DNA from: Fervidicella metallireducens AeB
GTDB taxonomy: Bacteria; Bacillota; Clostridia; Clostridiales; Caloramatoraceae
Assembly (NCBI RefSeq): GCF_000601455.1
Contig: NZ_AZQP01000001.1
Span: forward strand, 1-64,000
DNA: 64,000 bases
Direction of reading: 5' to 3'
In this document: piece by piece, positions 26,576 to 36,167 of the stretch
Numbering within the stretch: the stretch's first letter is position 1
Layout: every line of letters starts with the position of its first letter
Translations under genes and position numbers: made by a program
The notes under the pieces: generated by a model
What the model saw: the letters and a program-made list of their open reading frames with translations, nothing else
Told to the model about the DNA's origin: nothing
The model's database searches: none

Positions 26576-27178
26576 ATGAAAAAATTAAAGGTTACTTTTG
26601 TCTTATTTATTTTTATTTTTGCTACATTATCAATTTTATATTTAATTTTTCAGGCAGAAAAGATAGAAAGGACTACAATAGCACCTTTGACTGACAGAAT
26701 AGGTTTTATTATATATTCTACAAACAAAAATATAGAGGATAAGGATAAAATAGTTAAACTGTTGAAATATGCAAATGCTACATTACAGGAAGCTGGATAT
26801 GAAGGGGTTATGATAAATAATGGAAAACCCTGCAGCCCAGATGAGGCTAGAAAGAATATAGAGAAAAAAATAAAGGGAGGGTTGAAATATATCCTGCTGG
26901 ATGTTAATATGTCAAATTTGGTAGTTAATAAAGATACTGTATTGTTAAGAGTTGATAAAAATAATGGGCAAAAATATATAGATAATATAGATTTTGTAGA
27001 AACAATAAAAAATAGTTTGGAGGGTAAAGGTTTTAAAGTAAATGTAATAGAGGATTATAAATTTAATAATAACCAGGATTTAGGATACAGAGCATTAAAA
27101 ATCGATATTTCCAGCAATAATACCTTAGATGAAGGTAAGGAAGCTATTTCCAAAATTATTGAAGTGATTATTAAATAA
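26576..27178 (+). CDS. membrane-anchored SpoIIP-like protein, probably non-catalytic
   Basis: A 200-residue protein with an N-terminal TM segment (about 5-24) and one outside domain. Its C-terminal half (YNxNQDLGYRALKIDISSNNTLDEG-like layout, near residues 160-190) recalls the final motif of SpoIIP amidases (NQDL...LLIEVG...NT.EEA). The expected glutamate and the zinc histidines earlier in the amidase are not visible. I call it a shortened relative by pattern only. ATG 26576 has GAGGTGG upstream. Confidence 0.5.
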   Translation: MKKLKVTFVLFIFIFATLSILYLIFQAEKIERTTIAPLTDRIGFIIYSTNKNIEDKDKIVKLLKYANATLQEAGYEGVMINNGKPCSPDEARKNIEKKIKGGLKYILLDVNMSNLVVNKDTVLLRVDKNNGQKYIDNIDFVETIKNSLEGKGFKVNVIEDYKFNNNQDLGYRALKIDISSNNTLDEGKEAISKIIEVIIK

Positions 27179-27184
27179 AACATA

Positions 27185-27232
27185 AAAAAGAACTTCTGAA
27201 TATTTGTATACAAATATTCAGAAGTTCTTTTT
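27185..27232 (+). terminator. 24-bp perfect palindrome, bidirectional terminator
   Basis: 27185-27208 and 27209-27232 are exact reverse complements with A and T runs at the ends. It lies between convergent genes and covers the stop codon of the minus-strand gene. Confidence 0.85.
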
Positions 27233-27580
27233 AAATACACTTTTAACCAGAGAAAATATACCAGGTTTTTGATAGCTTATATACCATTGAATTACCAAAT
27301 CTCGTAAAACATTATCTCTGCCTTTGTATAGTTTAACTATATTATTTTCCCATAGAGGCTCTGGATTAACTTCAGTTAATTTATCCTTATATTGCTTTAA
27401 ATCATTCTTATATGCAAAGTCCAATGAATTTTTAAATTTAAGCACAATATTTTCACTAAATTCAGGTTTAGAGCTAAGTAAAAGCTCTATATCTTCTTTG
27501 GTGAACTTCTGACTCATAATTTCAAGACCTTCTGCTATTTTTCCTAAAAAGAATTTCTCACAGCTGTTTATTTTTGCCAT
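27218..27580 (-). CDS. hypothetical protein, 120 aa
   Basis: A small soluble helical protein (MAKINSCEKFFLGKIAEGLEI...). No family is recognised. The start at 27580 has AGGTGG 8 bases upstream. Its last codons lie in the terminator palindrome. It is rich in Lys and Phe; no cysteines beyond Cys7. Confidence 0.65.
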   Translation of the reverse strand: MAKINSCEKFFLGKIAEGLEIMSQKFTKEDIELLLSSKPEFSENIVLKFKNSLDFAYKNDLKQYKDKLTEVNPEPLWENNIVKLYKGRDNVLRDLVIQWYISYQKPGIFSLVKSVFKKNF

Positions 27581-27733
27581 AATACCACCTAACAAGATCT
27601 CTAAGTTTTAAAATCTCATATTATAATATCAGATTTTAAAAAGATTTACCATTCTAAAGTTATAGAAAATGGGATTAAAAATCTTTTTATGGGTAACAAT
27701 ATAACTACCATGATGTGAAGAGGTGATTTGTTG

Positions 27734-27922
27734 ATGAAAGCAAAAGTTGATCAAGATGTATGTATAGGGTGCGGACTTTGTCCATCTATCGCACCAGAGG
27801 TTTTCGAAATGAGGGATGATGGAAAGGCACATGTAATTGGAGATTCGGTCCCTGCAGGTTCAGAGGATGCGGCAAGGGAATCAGTTACAAGTTGCCCAGT
27901 AGATGCAATATCAGTAGAATGA
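27734..27922 (+). CDS. mono-cluster [4Fe-4S] ferredoxin
   Basis: A 62-residue ferredoxin of the Thermotoga/Desulfovibrio type. The N-terminal motif CIGCGLCPSIAPEVF and a later SCPVDAI cysteine bind one [4Fe-4S] cluster; the second half lacks another set of ligands. It carries low-potential electrons. ATG 27734 has AGGTGAT 6 bases upstream. Monocistronic with its own terminator. Confidence 0.93.
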   Translation: MKAKVDQDVCIGCGLCPSIAPEVFEMRDDGKAHVIGDSVPAGSEDAARESVTSCPVDAISVE

Positions 27923-27948
27923 GCGGTTTAACCGCTCTTTTTTTATTT
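27921..27948 (+). terminator. Rho-independent terminator after ferredoxin
   Basis: GAGCGGT pairs with ACCGCTC around TTA (27921-27937), followed by a T run. Confidence 0.88.
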
Positions 27949-28312
27949 TCTTTATGAAACATAACAACTGGAAAATAAGGAATAAAAAATATAACTAGTC
28001 CATATATTTAGTTAATAGGAAATGATATAAACTAATTTATAATTTTATAAAATTTAAAGTATTTTATATTATTTTCAAATATATATATATAAGGGAATTT
28101 TATACCTTGGAATAATATACTTATAATGAAAAATTTTTATAAAGAAGCATTAATAAATATTAAAAATAATTACGTTATTTACATTTTATTAAGTTTTGTG
28201 TTAAAATATGTATTACAAAAGTAAATAACAAAATTTGATAATTTAACTAAAAACAATCAATATATGAAATAATAAATTTTAGTACATTAAAGTGGTCATA
28301 AAACCATGTAAA

Positions 28313-28448
28313 CCCTAGTAAAACAGTAGTATGTTTAGATTTTTTTAGAAAAATAAGCTAAATAAAGTCAAAAAAAAAATATTCAAAAAATTCCAGGTAT
28401 AAAAACTCTTGCAAATATACTAAAACTGTTATATTATGTTTACTAGGG
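28313..28448 (+). repeat. inverted repeat flanking the S-layer-type promoter
   Basis: CCCTAGTAAA at 28313-28322 and TTTACTAGGG at 28439-28448 are exact 10-bp inverted copies, 116 bases apart. The second arm falls on the predicted transcription start. Confidence 0.55.
28409..28437 (+). promoter_or_regulatory. sigma-A promoter of the S-layer-type gene
   Basis: TTGCAA (28409-28414), 17 bases, TATTAT (28432-28437). It predicts a leader of about 95 bases ending in the strong SD GAGAGGAGGAG. Confidence 0.65.
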
Positions 28449-28538
28449 ATTAATTATCCTATATTTCCATAATTAACTTGCAGATGATTTTTCATCTTAT
28501 ATATCAATTTTGTTTATTTTGAGAGGAGGAGAAACACA

Positions 28539-30965
28539 ATGGCAAACGGCACAAAAAAGATGAGCATGTTCTTAGCAGCTTTATTCACTGCTTTCACATG
28601 CATGAGCTACATGCCAGCTAATGCAGCTACAAAGACAACAAAGACAGTTGTTAGTGCTGCTACAGTTAACTACAACGCAGCTGTAAAGGCAGTTGTAGAT
28701 TACGAAAAAGCTATAAAAGGCTACAAATTAACATCAAAAACTAATCTTGACTTCTGTCAAGCTAAGTACAAGGTTGCTATGGCAGCTCTTGGAAAACTTA
28801 ACACAAAGGCAGCTTCAACAAAGACTCTTGTAAACAGAGTAATGGCTGCAAAGAAGGTTTGGGATGCAGCATACGCTAATTATTTAGCAGTAGAAGCAAA
28901 GAATAAGGAAATAGCTGAAGCTAAGGCAAAGGCAGAAAAGGAAACTCAACAAGCTAAAGCTTTAGTTGAAGCTTATGACAGTGTAAGTGCTTATGAAAAG
29001 GCACCTATAACTTCTTTAGAAGAAATTACTAAGGCTGAAGCTTTAAAGCAACCAGCAGTTGATGCAATTGCTAAGGTTGAAGATGAAGCAAAGGTTAAGG
29101 ACTTAACAGCTAGAGTTGAAAAGAGAGCATCAGAAATAACTGCTAAGAAAGCAGAGTTAGATAAGTTTAGAGTAGTATCAGTTAAGTCAGAAAATGCTCT
29201 TGAGGCTATAGTTACATTCAGTAAAGAAGTTGACAAGACTTCAGCAGAAACTCTTGCTAACTATTCAATAGCTGGAAAAACAATAGATTCAGTTAAACTT
29301 TTAGAAGATAAAAAATCAGTTAGAATAACTGTAAATACTGCTACAGTTCTTGGTGGAACAATGGCATATACTGTTAAACCAATAGCTTTAGCGGCAGACA
29401 CAACAGCTAAGACACCACTGTTTACAGCTGTTGAAACTTACAAAGATTCTGTTGCACCACAGATAGTTAAGGTTGAGTATCCAGTACCAACTACTGCAAA
29501 GGTTACTTTCTCAGAACCAATAAGTTCATTAGGTCAAGTTTATGGATTAACTGCAGGAACTATTAGTACAGATAAGAAAACTGTAGAATTCAGCTTAGCA
29601 GGATTAAAGGAAAATGAAACTAAGGTAGTTACAATAGTTGGAGCTACAGATTTCGCAGGAAATCTTATTAATCCAAACCCAGCTACTGTATCTTTAACAT
29701 TAACTATCAGTGATAAGACAGCTCCAACAGTAGCAGAAGTAACTGCATTGTCAGAAAATAGAGTTCAAGTTAAGTTCAGCGAAGAATTAAAATCAGCTCC
29801 AGTAGTAACTGTTGGAACTAAGGCAGTTACATTCGAAGCAAGTGAAGATAATGTAACATTTGTTGGAACATTTGATGCTACAGGAAGACCAGATTCATAC
29901 CTTGAAGTAGTGACTGTTGCTGCAGATTTCCAAGATTTAAGTGGAAACAAAGGTCTACAATATACTAAGTTAGTACAATTTGTAAAAGATACAACAAAGC
30001 CAGTATACGCTTCAGCAGAAGTTAAGACATTTAATGGAAAACAATACCTTGTTGTTTCATTCAATGAGGCAGTTGCACCAACAGCGACAACAAGAGTGTT
30101 TAAAGGTACAAAAGTTGCTGATTACATTACTTATGCATTTACTGCAGGCTCAGCAGTTGATGTAAAGGCTTATACTAAGGCAAATGGATTTGATGCTGAT
30201 AACAGCAAGGCTATAGTTATAGATATATCAGATGATACAGTATTCGCACCTGGAACATATACTATAGTATTACCAAGTAGTGCTGTTGCTGATAAGGCAA
30301 ATAATTTAATGGCAAATGATGCTAACATCTCATTTGTAAAGAATAAGACAGTTGCAGTTGAAACAGATGCTCCAAAGGTATCAAATATAGTATTTGCAGC
30401 AGATAATTCATATGCTACAGTAACATTTGATAGAGATATGGATTATGCAACTGCATTAAATGTAAATAACTACAAAGTTGGTGGAGTATGCATATTCTCA
30501 AATGCAATATTTGACGGAAGTGCTAAAGTTGTTAAATTAACTGTTATTCCTGGTACTGTAGTTCTAACTGGTGACAGATATGTAACTATATCAGGAGTTA
30601 AGAGCAAAGCTGGAAACGTGATGACTGATTACTCAGTGGTTAAGAATGTTATTGAAAACGTTAAGGCTTCAATAGCTTCAGCTAAGTTAACAAGTGCTAC
30701 AACGATAGCTGTTAAGTTTAGCGAAGAAGTTACTATTGATACGGCTGATACAAGTGCATTTGAAATCTATGTAAATGGTGTTAAAGTTGATACAACTAAG
30801 TATACTAACGCAGTTGGTAGATTCGATACATTTGTTATAACTCTTGATTCATCAGTTGCTATAACAGATCTTTCAAAGACTATCCAAGTTAAGTTAGTTA
30901 AGACAGTTGTAGACAACAATGGAAACAAGACTACTGGTTCAGATTTCGTAACAGTTACTCCATAG
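28539..30965 (+). CDS. S-layer-type surface protein with SbsA-like Ig domains
   Basis: An 808-residue secreted protein. A signal peptide ends at ANA-29. Residues about 40-205 are helical and rich in Ala and Lys. The rest is a string of beta-sandwich modules with VKFSEEL, ITFDRDM-like and DLSGNK motifs, resembling SbsA Ig-like domains of S-layer proteins. No SLH or CWB2 anchor is visible. Codon use is restricted and even, the long leader and SD are strong, and two terminators follow, all consistent with very high expression. It is a paralogue of the gene at 56274. Identity as the main S-layer protein is inference. Confidence 0.82.
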   Translation: MANGTKKMSMFLAALFTAFTCMSYMPANAATKTTKTVVSAATVNYNAAVKAVVDYEKAIKGYKLTSKTNLDFCQAKYKVAMAALGKLNTKAASTKTLVNRVMAAKKVWDAAYANYLAVEAKNKEIAEAKAKAEKETQQAKALVEAYDSVSAYEKAPITSLEEITKAEALKQPAVDAIAKVEDEAKVKDLTARVEKRASEITAKKAELDKFRVVSVKSENALEAIVTFSKEVDKTSAETLANYSIAGKTIDSVKLLEDKKSVRITVNTATVLGGTMAYTVKPIALAADTTAKTPLFTAVETYKDSVAPQIVKVEYPVPTTAKVTFSEPISSLGQVYGLTAGTISTDKKTVEFSLAGLKENETKVVTIVGATDFAGNLINPNPATVSLTLTISDKTAPTVAEVTALSENRVQVKFSEELKSAPVVTVGTKAVTFEASEDNVTFVGTFDATGRPDSYLEVVTVAADFQDLSGNKGLQYTKLVQFVKDTTKPVYASAEVKTFNGKQYLVVSFNEAVAPTATTRVFKGTKVADYITYAFTAGSAVDVKAYTKANGFDADNSKAIVIDISDDTVFAPGTYTIVLPSSAVADKANNLMANDANISFVKNKTVAVETDAPKVSNIVFAADNSYATVTFDRDMDYATALNVNNYKVGGVCIFSNAIFDGSAKVVKLTVIPGTVVLTGDRYVTISGVKSKAGNVMTDYSVVKNVIENVKASIASAKLTSATTIAVKFSEEVTIDTADTSAFEIYVNGVKVDTTKYTNAVGRFDTFVITLDSSVAITDLSKTIQVKLVKTVVDNNGNKTTGSDFVTVTP

Positions 30966-30976
30966 TGAGAATATAG

Positions 30977-31010
30977 ATAGAGACAACGCAAATGTTGTCT
31001 CTATTTTTTA
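30977..31010 (+). terminator. terminator 1 of the S-layer-type gene
   Basis: ATAGAGACAAC (30977-30987) pairs with GTTGTCTCTAT (30994-31004), followed by T. Confidence 0.88.
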
Positions 31011-31026
31011 GTACAAACAATATTTT

Positions 31027-31070
31027 AAGAAAGAGGATATAAAATTTGAATTTTATATCCTCTTTCTTTT
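31027..31070 (+). terminator. terminator 2: 20-bp perfect hairpin
   Basis: 31027-31046 and 31049-31068 are exact inverted copies with a T-rich 3' end. A second strong terminator behind the first is unusual and suggests heavy transcription must be contained. Confidence 0.82.
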
Positions 31071-31271
31071 ATTTTGAAAATTAATTTAAAGTGTTAAAAA
31101 TTTTGTCGAAACTTCAAGTACAAATTTCTATAAGCAGAAATTTAAAAGTATTTGCGATTTAAAGTATCTGTTATTTTTTTCTAAATTATAGTATAAATAC
31201 AATATAAGAATATATATTATGTTAATGGAGGTGAAATCTGGATATTAACATTATAAAAAAGGAGGGTAAAT

Positions 31272-34200
31272 ATGAGAAACAAAAAAAGATTTCTCAGCTT
31301 ATTTTTAACTTTAGTGTTCATTTTCAGCTTATTCAATGTTTCTGTCTTAAAAGTTAAGGCAGAATCAAATACTGCTGACAAAACACAGGCAATTAAAAAC
31401 ATTTTACAAAAATCAGGTAAAAGTTTAAAGGACATCGATATTAAAAGGGCGTTGGCTCAAAAATATGGACAAGAAATTAATGATGACGAAGGGAAAAATC
31501 CTTTGAAAAATGACATAAATCCTGAGGATTACGTTAGAGTTATTGTACAATTAAAGGAAAAATCAACTTTAGAAATAGCTAAGGAAAAGCATGTAAGTCT
31601 TGATCAGGCTGTAAAATTTGAAGATACTGTAAAGGCTTCTCAGACTGATGCTTTAAGAGCAGTTAGAAAAGTTGGTGAAATAAGACATATTTATACAAAC
31701 GTTATCAATGGATTTAGTGCAACAGTTAAATATTCTGAAATAAATGAAATCAGGAATATACCTGGTGTTGAGAAAGTAACTGTTGCTAATATCTATTACC
31801 CAGATATGTATACAGCTTCAAAGATAACAAATGCAGAAGCAGTTTGGGAAGAACTTGGTCTAAAGGGAGAAGGAACAGTTGTTTCAATAGTTGATACAGG
31901 TATAGATTATACTCACAAAGATATGAAATTAACTGATGCTTCTAAGGCTAAATTAAATAAAGAAAAAGTTGAGGCATTAGGTGGACCAGGTAAATTCTAT
32001 ACAGATAAGGTGCCATATGGATATAACTTTGCTGATATGAATGACATTGTCATAGATAGAACAGACAGTATGCACGGTATGCACGTTGGTGGTATAGTTG
32101 CAGCAAATGGAACTATAAAAGGGGTGGCTCCAGAGGCTCAGCTTTTAGCTATGAAGGTTTTCTCAAATAACCCAGAGAATAGTGGTGCATATAATGATGA
32201 TATAGCAGCAGCTATTGACGATTCTGTTAAACATGGTGCAGATGTTATTAACATGAGCTTAGGTTCAACTGCAGGATTTGTAATGCCTGATGATCCAGAG
32301 CAGTTAGCTATTAAAAATGCCACTGAGGCAGGAGTTGTTGTTGTTGTATCAGGTGGAAACTCTGCATATATGACAAAGGATGTATATTATCCTTATGCAA
32401 TTGATCCAGATATGGGTCTTGTTGGCTCACCAGGGTTATATCCTGATTCATTACAAGTTGCTTCATCAGAAAATACACATATTGTTTGCAGTGCATTAGA
32501 CTATTCTGATGGTACTGAAACTGGAACGATGGCGTATTTTACATCGGATATTGACCCTGTTGGAGTGTTAAAGGGAGAATATGAACTGGTTGATTGTGGT
32601 TTAGGTCAACCTGCAGATTTTACTGGAAAAGATTTATCAGGTAAAATTGCTTTAATTCAAAGAGGAGCAATAACCTTCGTAGAAAAGAAATTAAATGCAC
32701 AGGCAGCAGGGGCTATCGGAGCTATAGTTTACAACAAGACAGGGGATGAAACATACATAAATATGGCTACTGATCCTTCAATAACTATTCCAGCCGTATT
32801 TATTAAATACTCTGATGGTAATAAGTTAAAATCATTGATTTCATCCAATGTTAAGATTTCATTTAAAGGAAAGTCAGAAAGTATTGTAAATCCATCAACA
32901 GGAAAGATGTCAGACTTCTCATCATGGGGCTCAACTCCAGGACTTGGATTTAAACCTGAGGTTACAGCACCTGGTGGAAATATTTATTCAACAGTGAACA
33001 ACGATAAATATGAAATAATGAGTGGTACTTCAATGGCAGCTCCACATACAGCAGGAGCTACTGCACTTGTAGTTCAATATTTAAAAACACAGAATTTAAA
33101 TCTAACTGGCAGAGAATTTGTTAACCTAGCTAAAAAGCTTTTAATAAATTCAACTGTGCAAATAATTGATTCAGCAGTTGCCTTACCTTATTCAGTAAGA
33201 AAACAAGGAGCTGGATTAATTAAGGTTGATAAAGCCATTAAAACTAAGGCATATGTAACAGATGACAGTGGAAGTGCAACGATTGAACTTAAAGAAATTG
33301 GAAATACAAAAACATTTAAGCTTGTTATAACTAACTTTGGTCAGGAAGATTTAACTTTTAATGTAAAGGATAAATATGGGGTTATGACAAACTATATTTC
33401 AAAGTCTGGCTTCATGTATCCAAATACAGCAAAAATAGCAGGTGCTTCCTTAACATTTGACAAAACAGAAGTCACTGTTAGGGATAAAGCAGAAATCAAT
33501 GTGACATTAAACCTTCCTGAAAATACAAGAAAGAACATATTTGTTGAAGGTTTTATAACATTAGAATCAAAGGATGGTAAGAACCCTGACTTAACAATAC
33601 CATACATGGGCTTCTACGGAAAATGGAGTGGTCAGGAAGGCCCAAGGATGTTTGATGCACCTTCATGGGATGGAGAAACATTCTATGGATTAACTACATT
33701 GTTAGATAGCAATACAAGGTACTTAGGATTAGAAAGCTGGGATGAGGTAAATGATGTTCCAGTAATAAATCCAGATTTAATTTCAATTTCTCCAGATGGA
33801 GATGGCTATTTTGATGATGTGATGCCATTAATTTCATTTATGAGAAATGCAAAGGAATTTAAGATTCAAGTAACTGATAAGGATGGAAATGTTCTTAGAG
33901 ACGTAGCTTATGAACAGAATATAAGAAAAGATTATACTGACAGAAGGACATTATTTGCAAAATATGACCCAGCATGGACATGGGATGGAAAGATCAACGG
34001 TGAGATTACAAGAACTTTAGAGACTGCTCCAGAAGGACAGTATTATATTAAACTAAGTGCAAAACCAGATTTTTATAATGCTGAATGGTATACAATGAGT
34101 ATGCCTGTAAAGGTTGACCTTACTGCTCCAGAGATTACAGTTACTTCAGGTAATAAAACAACTGATATAAACACCTATAGGTTAACATGGGATGCAGAGG

Positions 34201-35729
34201 ACAATCTAACTGCAGTTAAAAAATATTTAGTGTTCTTAAATGGTATTGAGGAAGAAAATCTAATTGGAGAGTTAGAGGGAAATGCAACAGAATATGTTGT
34301 AGAAAATCTTCCAAATCAGGTTAATACAGTTATTCTTGCAGCTGTGGATTATGCTGGAAACACTTCAATTAATGAAATTGAAGTAGATAATTCAGAGAAA
34401 ATAATTGATATCAATACTGAGACTTTAAGAACAAATAATTCAACAGTAAAACTTGAATACAGAATTAACTCTCAAGTTGATCGTGTTGATGTTATAGTTA
34501 ATGATAAAGCCCCAATCAACAATGAGAAAAAAACAAATATAACAATTGAAAACTTAGAAGAGGGAGAAAATTCAGTTAAACTTGTTGCTTACACTGCTGA
34601 TGGAAGACAGGCAGCTGTAGCAGAAAAGAAGATTATTGTTGATACTAAATTCCCAACAATGACTTCTAATATTACGAGTGGTTCATACTATACTACGAGA
34701 ACAATAAAATTTACAGGAACAACAAGTGAAGCAGTTGAATATCTAAAGGCAAATGGAAATGAAGTTGCTGTTGATAGTAATAACAAATTTAGTTCCGATG
34801 TGATATTTGAAGATGATGGTGTTCAAAGAATTAACGTTGAGATGAAAGATTTAGCTGGTAATGTGAATGCATATTCTTATAAGATATTTGTTGATGCAAC
34901 AGCTCCAACATTGGAGCTAAGCGTACCTTCAGAAACAATAAAAGTTGAAAATGAAACAAATAATTATGAAATAATTATTAAGGTTCAGGACAACGTAATG
35001 GGATATAAATTGTATGCTGAAGGAAATCAATTAGCTTTTAAAGAAAGCCAGGATTGGAAGGGAACGAAATTAGACACTTATAGCTATGTATACAGTATTC
35101 CAGAAGGAAAGAGTATATTGACAATTAAGGCTGTTGATTTAATTGGAAATGAAACAGTGAAAAATATAACTTTCCTAAAGAACGTAAAACCAGAGTTAGA
35201 ATCTGTGACTCTAACACCAGAAAAGGCAGAAATAGAAAAAGGTAAGACTGTCACATTTAAGGCAGAAGCAGTATATTCAGATGGCAGCAAGACAGATGTT
35301 ACAGATACAGCTGAGTGGACAACAGATAAGGGAACAATAGAAAAGGGTCTATTTAAAGGAACTGAAGTTGGTACTGCAAATGTAAAGGTAACCTTTGAAG
35401 GCAAGGAAGCAACTGCTACTGTTGTAGTTAAAGAAGTACAGATAACACCTCCACCTGTTGTTATACCTGTTGTTTATGTTACTGGAATAAATTTGACAAC
35501 AAATAAAAATACATTAATGGGCGGAGAAACAGCTGCTTTGAAGGTTGAAATAGTTTATTCAGATGGAACTAGAACTGATGGGTTGAGTGTTGTTACAATA
35601 ACTGCTGAAAAAGGAAAGGTAGAAAAAGGCGTATTTACAGCACCTACTGATTTTTCAGGAAATGTTACTATAGTAGCTAAACTAGGTAACTTTGAATCTA
35701 AGGTTATAATTGAGATAAAACAACCATAA
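31272..35729 (+). CDS. large subtilisin-like serine protease (S8, lactocepin-type)
   Basis: A 1485-residue cell-envelope protease up to a TAA at 35727-35729. Order: signal peptide (1-30), inhibitor-like propeptide (to about 180), S8 catalytic domain with Asp208, His268 (in HGMHVGG), Asn363 and Ser587 (GTSMAAP), a PA domain inserted at about 400-535, a Fn3-like A-domain, several Ig-like modules and two BIG2-type repeats at the C-terminus. It probably degrades or matures extracellular proteins, perhaps the adjacent S-layer-type protein. Reading continues in frame after the TAA into a proline-rich linker and SH3 domain. Confidence 0.92.
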   Translation: MRNKKRFLSLFLTLVFIFSLFNVSVLKVKAESNTADKTQAIKNILQKSGKSLKDIDIKRALAQKYGQEINDDEGKNPLKNDINPEDYVRVIVQLKEKSTLEIAKEKHVSLDQAVKFEDTVKASQTDALRAVRKVGEIRHIYTNVINGFSATVKYSEINEIRNIPGVEKVTVANIYYPDMYTASKITNAEAVWEELGLKGEGTVVSIVDTGIDYTHKDMKLTDASKAKLNKEKVEALGGPGKFYTDKVPYGYNFADMNDIVIDRTDSMHGMHVGGIVAANGTIKGVAPEAQLLAMKVFSNNPENSGAYNDDIAAAIDDSVKHGADVINMSLGSTAGFVMPDDPEQLAIKNATEAGVVVVVSGGNSAYMTKDVYYPYAIDPDMGLVGSPGLYPDSLQVASSENTHIVCSALDYSDGTETGTMAYFTSDIDPVGVLKGEYELVDCGLGQPADFTGKDLSGKIALIQRGAITFVEKKLNAQAAGAIGAIVYNKTGDETYINMATDPSITIPAVFIKYSDGNKLKSLISSNVKISFKGKSESIVNPSTGKMSDFSSWGSTPGLGFKPEVTAPGGNIYSTVNNDKYEIMSGTSMAAPHTAGATALVVQYLKTQNLNLTGREFVNLAKKLLINSTVQIIDSAVALPYSVRKQGAGLIKVDKAIKTKAYVTDDSGSATIELKEIGNTKTFKLVITNFGQEDLTFNVKDKYGVMTNYISKSGFMYPNTAKIAGASLTFDKTEVTVRDKAEINVTLNLPENTRKNIFVEGFITLESKDGKNPDLTIPYMGFYGKWSGQEGPRMFDAPSWDGETFYGLTTLLDSNTRYLGLESWDEVNDVPVINPDLISISPDGDGYFDDVMPLISFMRNAKEFKIQVTDKDGNVLRDVAYEQNIRKDYTDRRTLFAKYDPAWTWDGKINGEITRTLETAPEGQYYIKLSAKPDFYNAEWYTMSMPVKVDLTAPEITVTSGNKTTDINTYRLTWDAEDNLTAVKKYLVFLNGIEEENLIGELEGNATEYVVENLPNQVNTVILAAVDYAGNTSINEIEVDNSEKIIDINTETLRTNNSTVKLEYRINSQVDRVDVIVNDKAPINNEKKTNITIENLEEGENSVKLVAYTADGRQAAVAEKKIIVDTKFPTMTSNITSGSYYTTRTIKFTGTTSEAVEYLKANGNEVAVDSNNKFSSDVIFEDDGVQRINVEMKDLAGNVNAYSYKIFVDATAPTLELSVPSETIKVENETNNYEIIIKVQDNVMGYKLYAEGNQLAFKESQDWKGTKLDTYSYVYSIPEGKSILTIKAVDLIGNETVKNITFLKNVKPELESVTLTPEKAEIEKGKTVTFKAEAVYSDGSKTDVTDTAEWTTDKGTIEKGLFKGTEVGTANVKVTFEGKEATATVVVKEVQITPPPVVIPVVYVTGINLTTNKNTLMGGETAALKVEIVYSDGTRTDGLSVVTITAEKGKVEKGVFTAPTDFSGNVTIVAKLGNFESKVIIEIKQP

Positions 35730-36035
35730 CCAGAAGTTAAACCAGAACCAACACCAGAGCCAACACCAACACCAGAACCAGAGCCACAGCCACAGCCAGA
35801 AGTTAAACCACAGCCAAAGCCACAAGTAAAACCACAACCAAAGCCACAAGCAAAGGTTGTAACAGTTACTGCAAAGAGTGGATTAAATGTAAGGGTTTCT
35901 ATGTCAACAAAGGCAAAGAGCCTTGGAGTATTAAAATATGGAACTAAGATTACAGTTATCCAATATATAAATGGCTGGTGGAAGGTAAGTTATAAAGGAA
36001 AGATAGGATATATACCAGCAAAATATACAAAATAA
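35730..36035 (+). pseudogene. in-frame SH3 tail cut off from the protease by a stop
   Basis: Directly after the TAA the same frame stays open for 101 codons. It encodes a PEVKPEPTPEP-type linker (about 40 residues) and a bacterial SH3 domain (VTAKSGLNVRVSMSTKAKSLG ... WWKVSYKGKIGYIPAKY). The next gene ends with a closely similar SH3 domain. There is no start codon or SD of its own, so it is the lost or read-through end of the protease gene; the stop probably arose from a Q or E or K codon by one base change. Confidence 0.85.
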
Positions 36036-36042
36036 ATCAGTG

Positions 36043-36075
36043 ATAAAAGCTACCGATTTACGGTAGCTTTTATAT
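36043..36075 (+). terminator. Rho-independent terminator
   Basis: ATAAAAGCTACCG (36043-36055) pairs with CGGTAGCTTTTAT (36061-36073). It lies after the SH3 tail, confirming that the transcript extends past the internal TAA. Confidence 0.88.
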
Positions 36076-36167
36076 TTGAAAAAAACATATGAAGTTTTAA
36101 TGAAATAAAGTATAATAAATATAAAAATGGAGAATAATTCAATGTTTTAATAAGGGGGGCTATGCAG

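Larger units (their letters stand above)
27951..28538 (+). other. 588-base AT-rich upstream region of the S-layer-type gene
   Basis: No convincing gene. It holds a good sigma-A promoter near its right end, a 10-bp inverted repeat flanking it, and several weaker TATAAT boxes. A 32-codon ORF at 28126-28224 has no SD. Long AT-rich leaders are common before highly expressed surface-layer genes. Confidence 0.6.
30966..31271 (+). other. intergenic region with two tandem terminators
   Basis: Between the S-layer-type gene and the subtilisin gene: one hairpin at 30977-31010, a second at 31027-31070, then AT-rich sequence with an unclear promoter and an SD (GGAGGG) at the right edge. No further ORF is supported. 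Confidence 0.65.

Noticed and set aside
27185-27232. 24-bp palindrome as an operator or mobile-element end
   Set aside because: Position between convergent genes and A/T flanks fit a bidirectional terminator better.
28126-28224. 32-codon ORF before the S-layer-type gene
   Set aside because: No SD, strongly AT-biased, ordinary chance ORF.
31272-35729. protease as a toxin or secretion-system effector
   Set aside because: Domain order is typical of cell-envelope subtilisins; no evidence for more.
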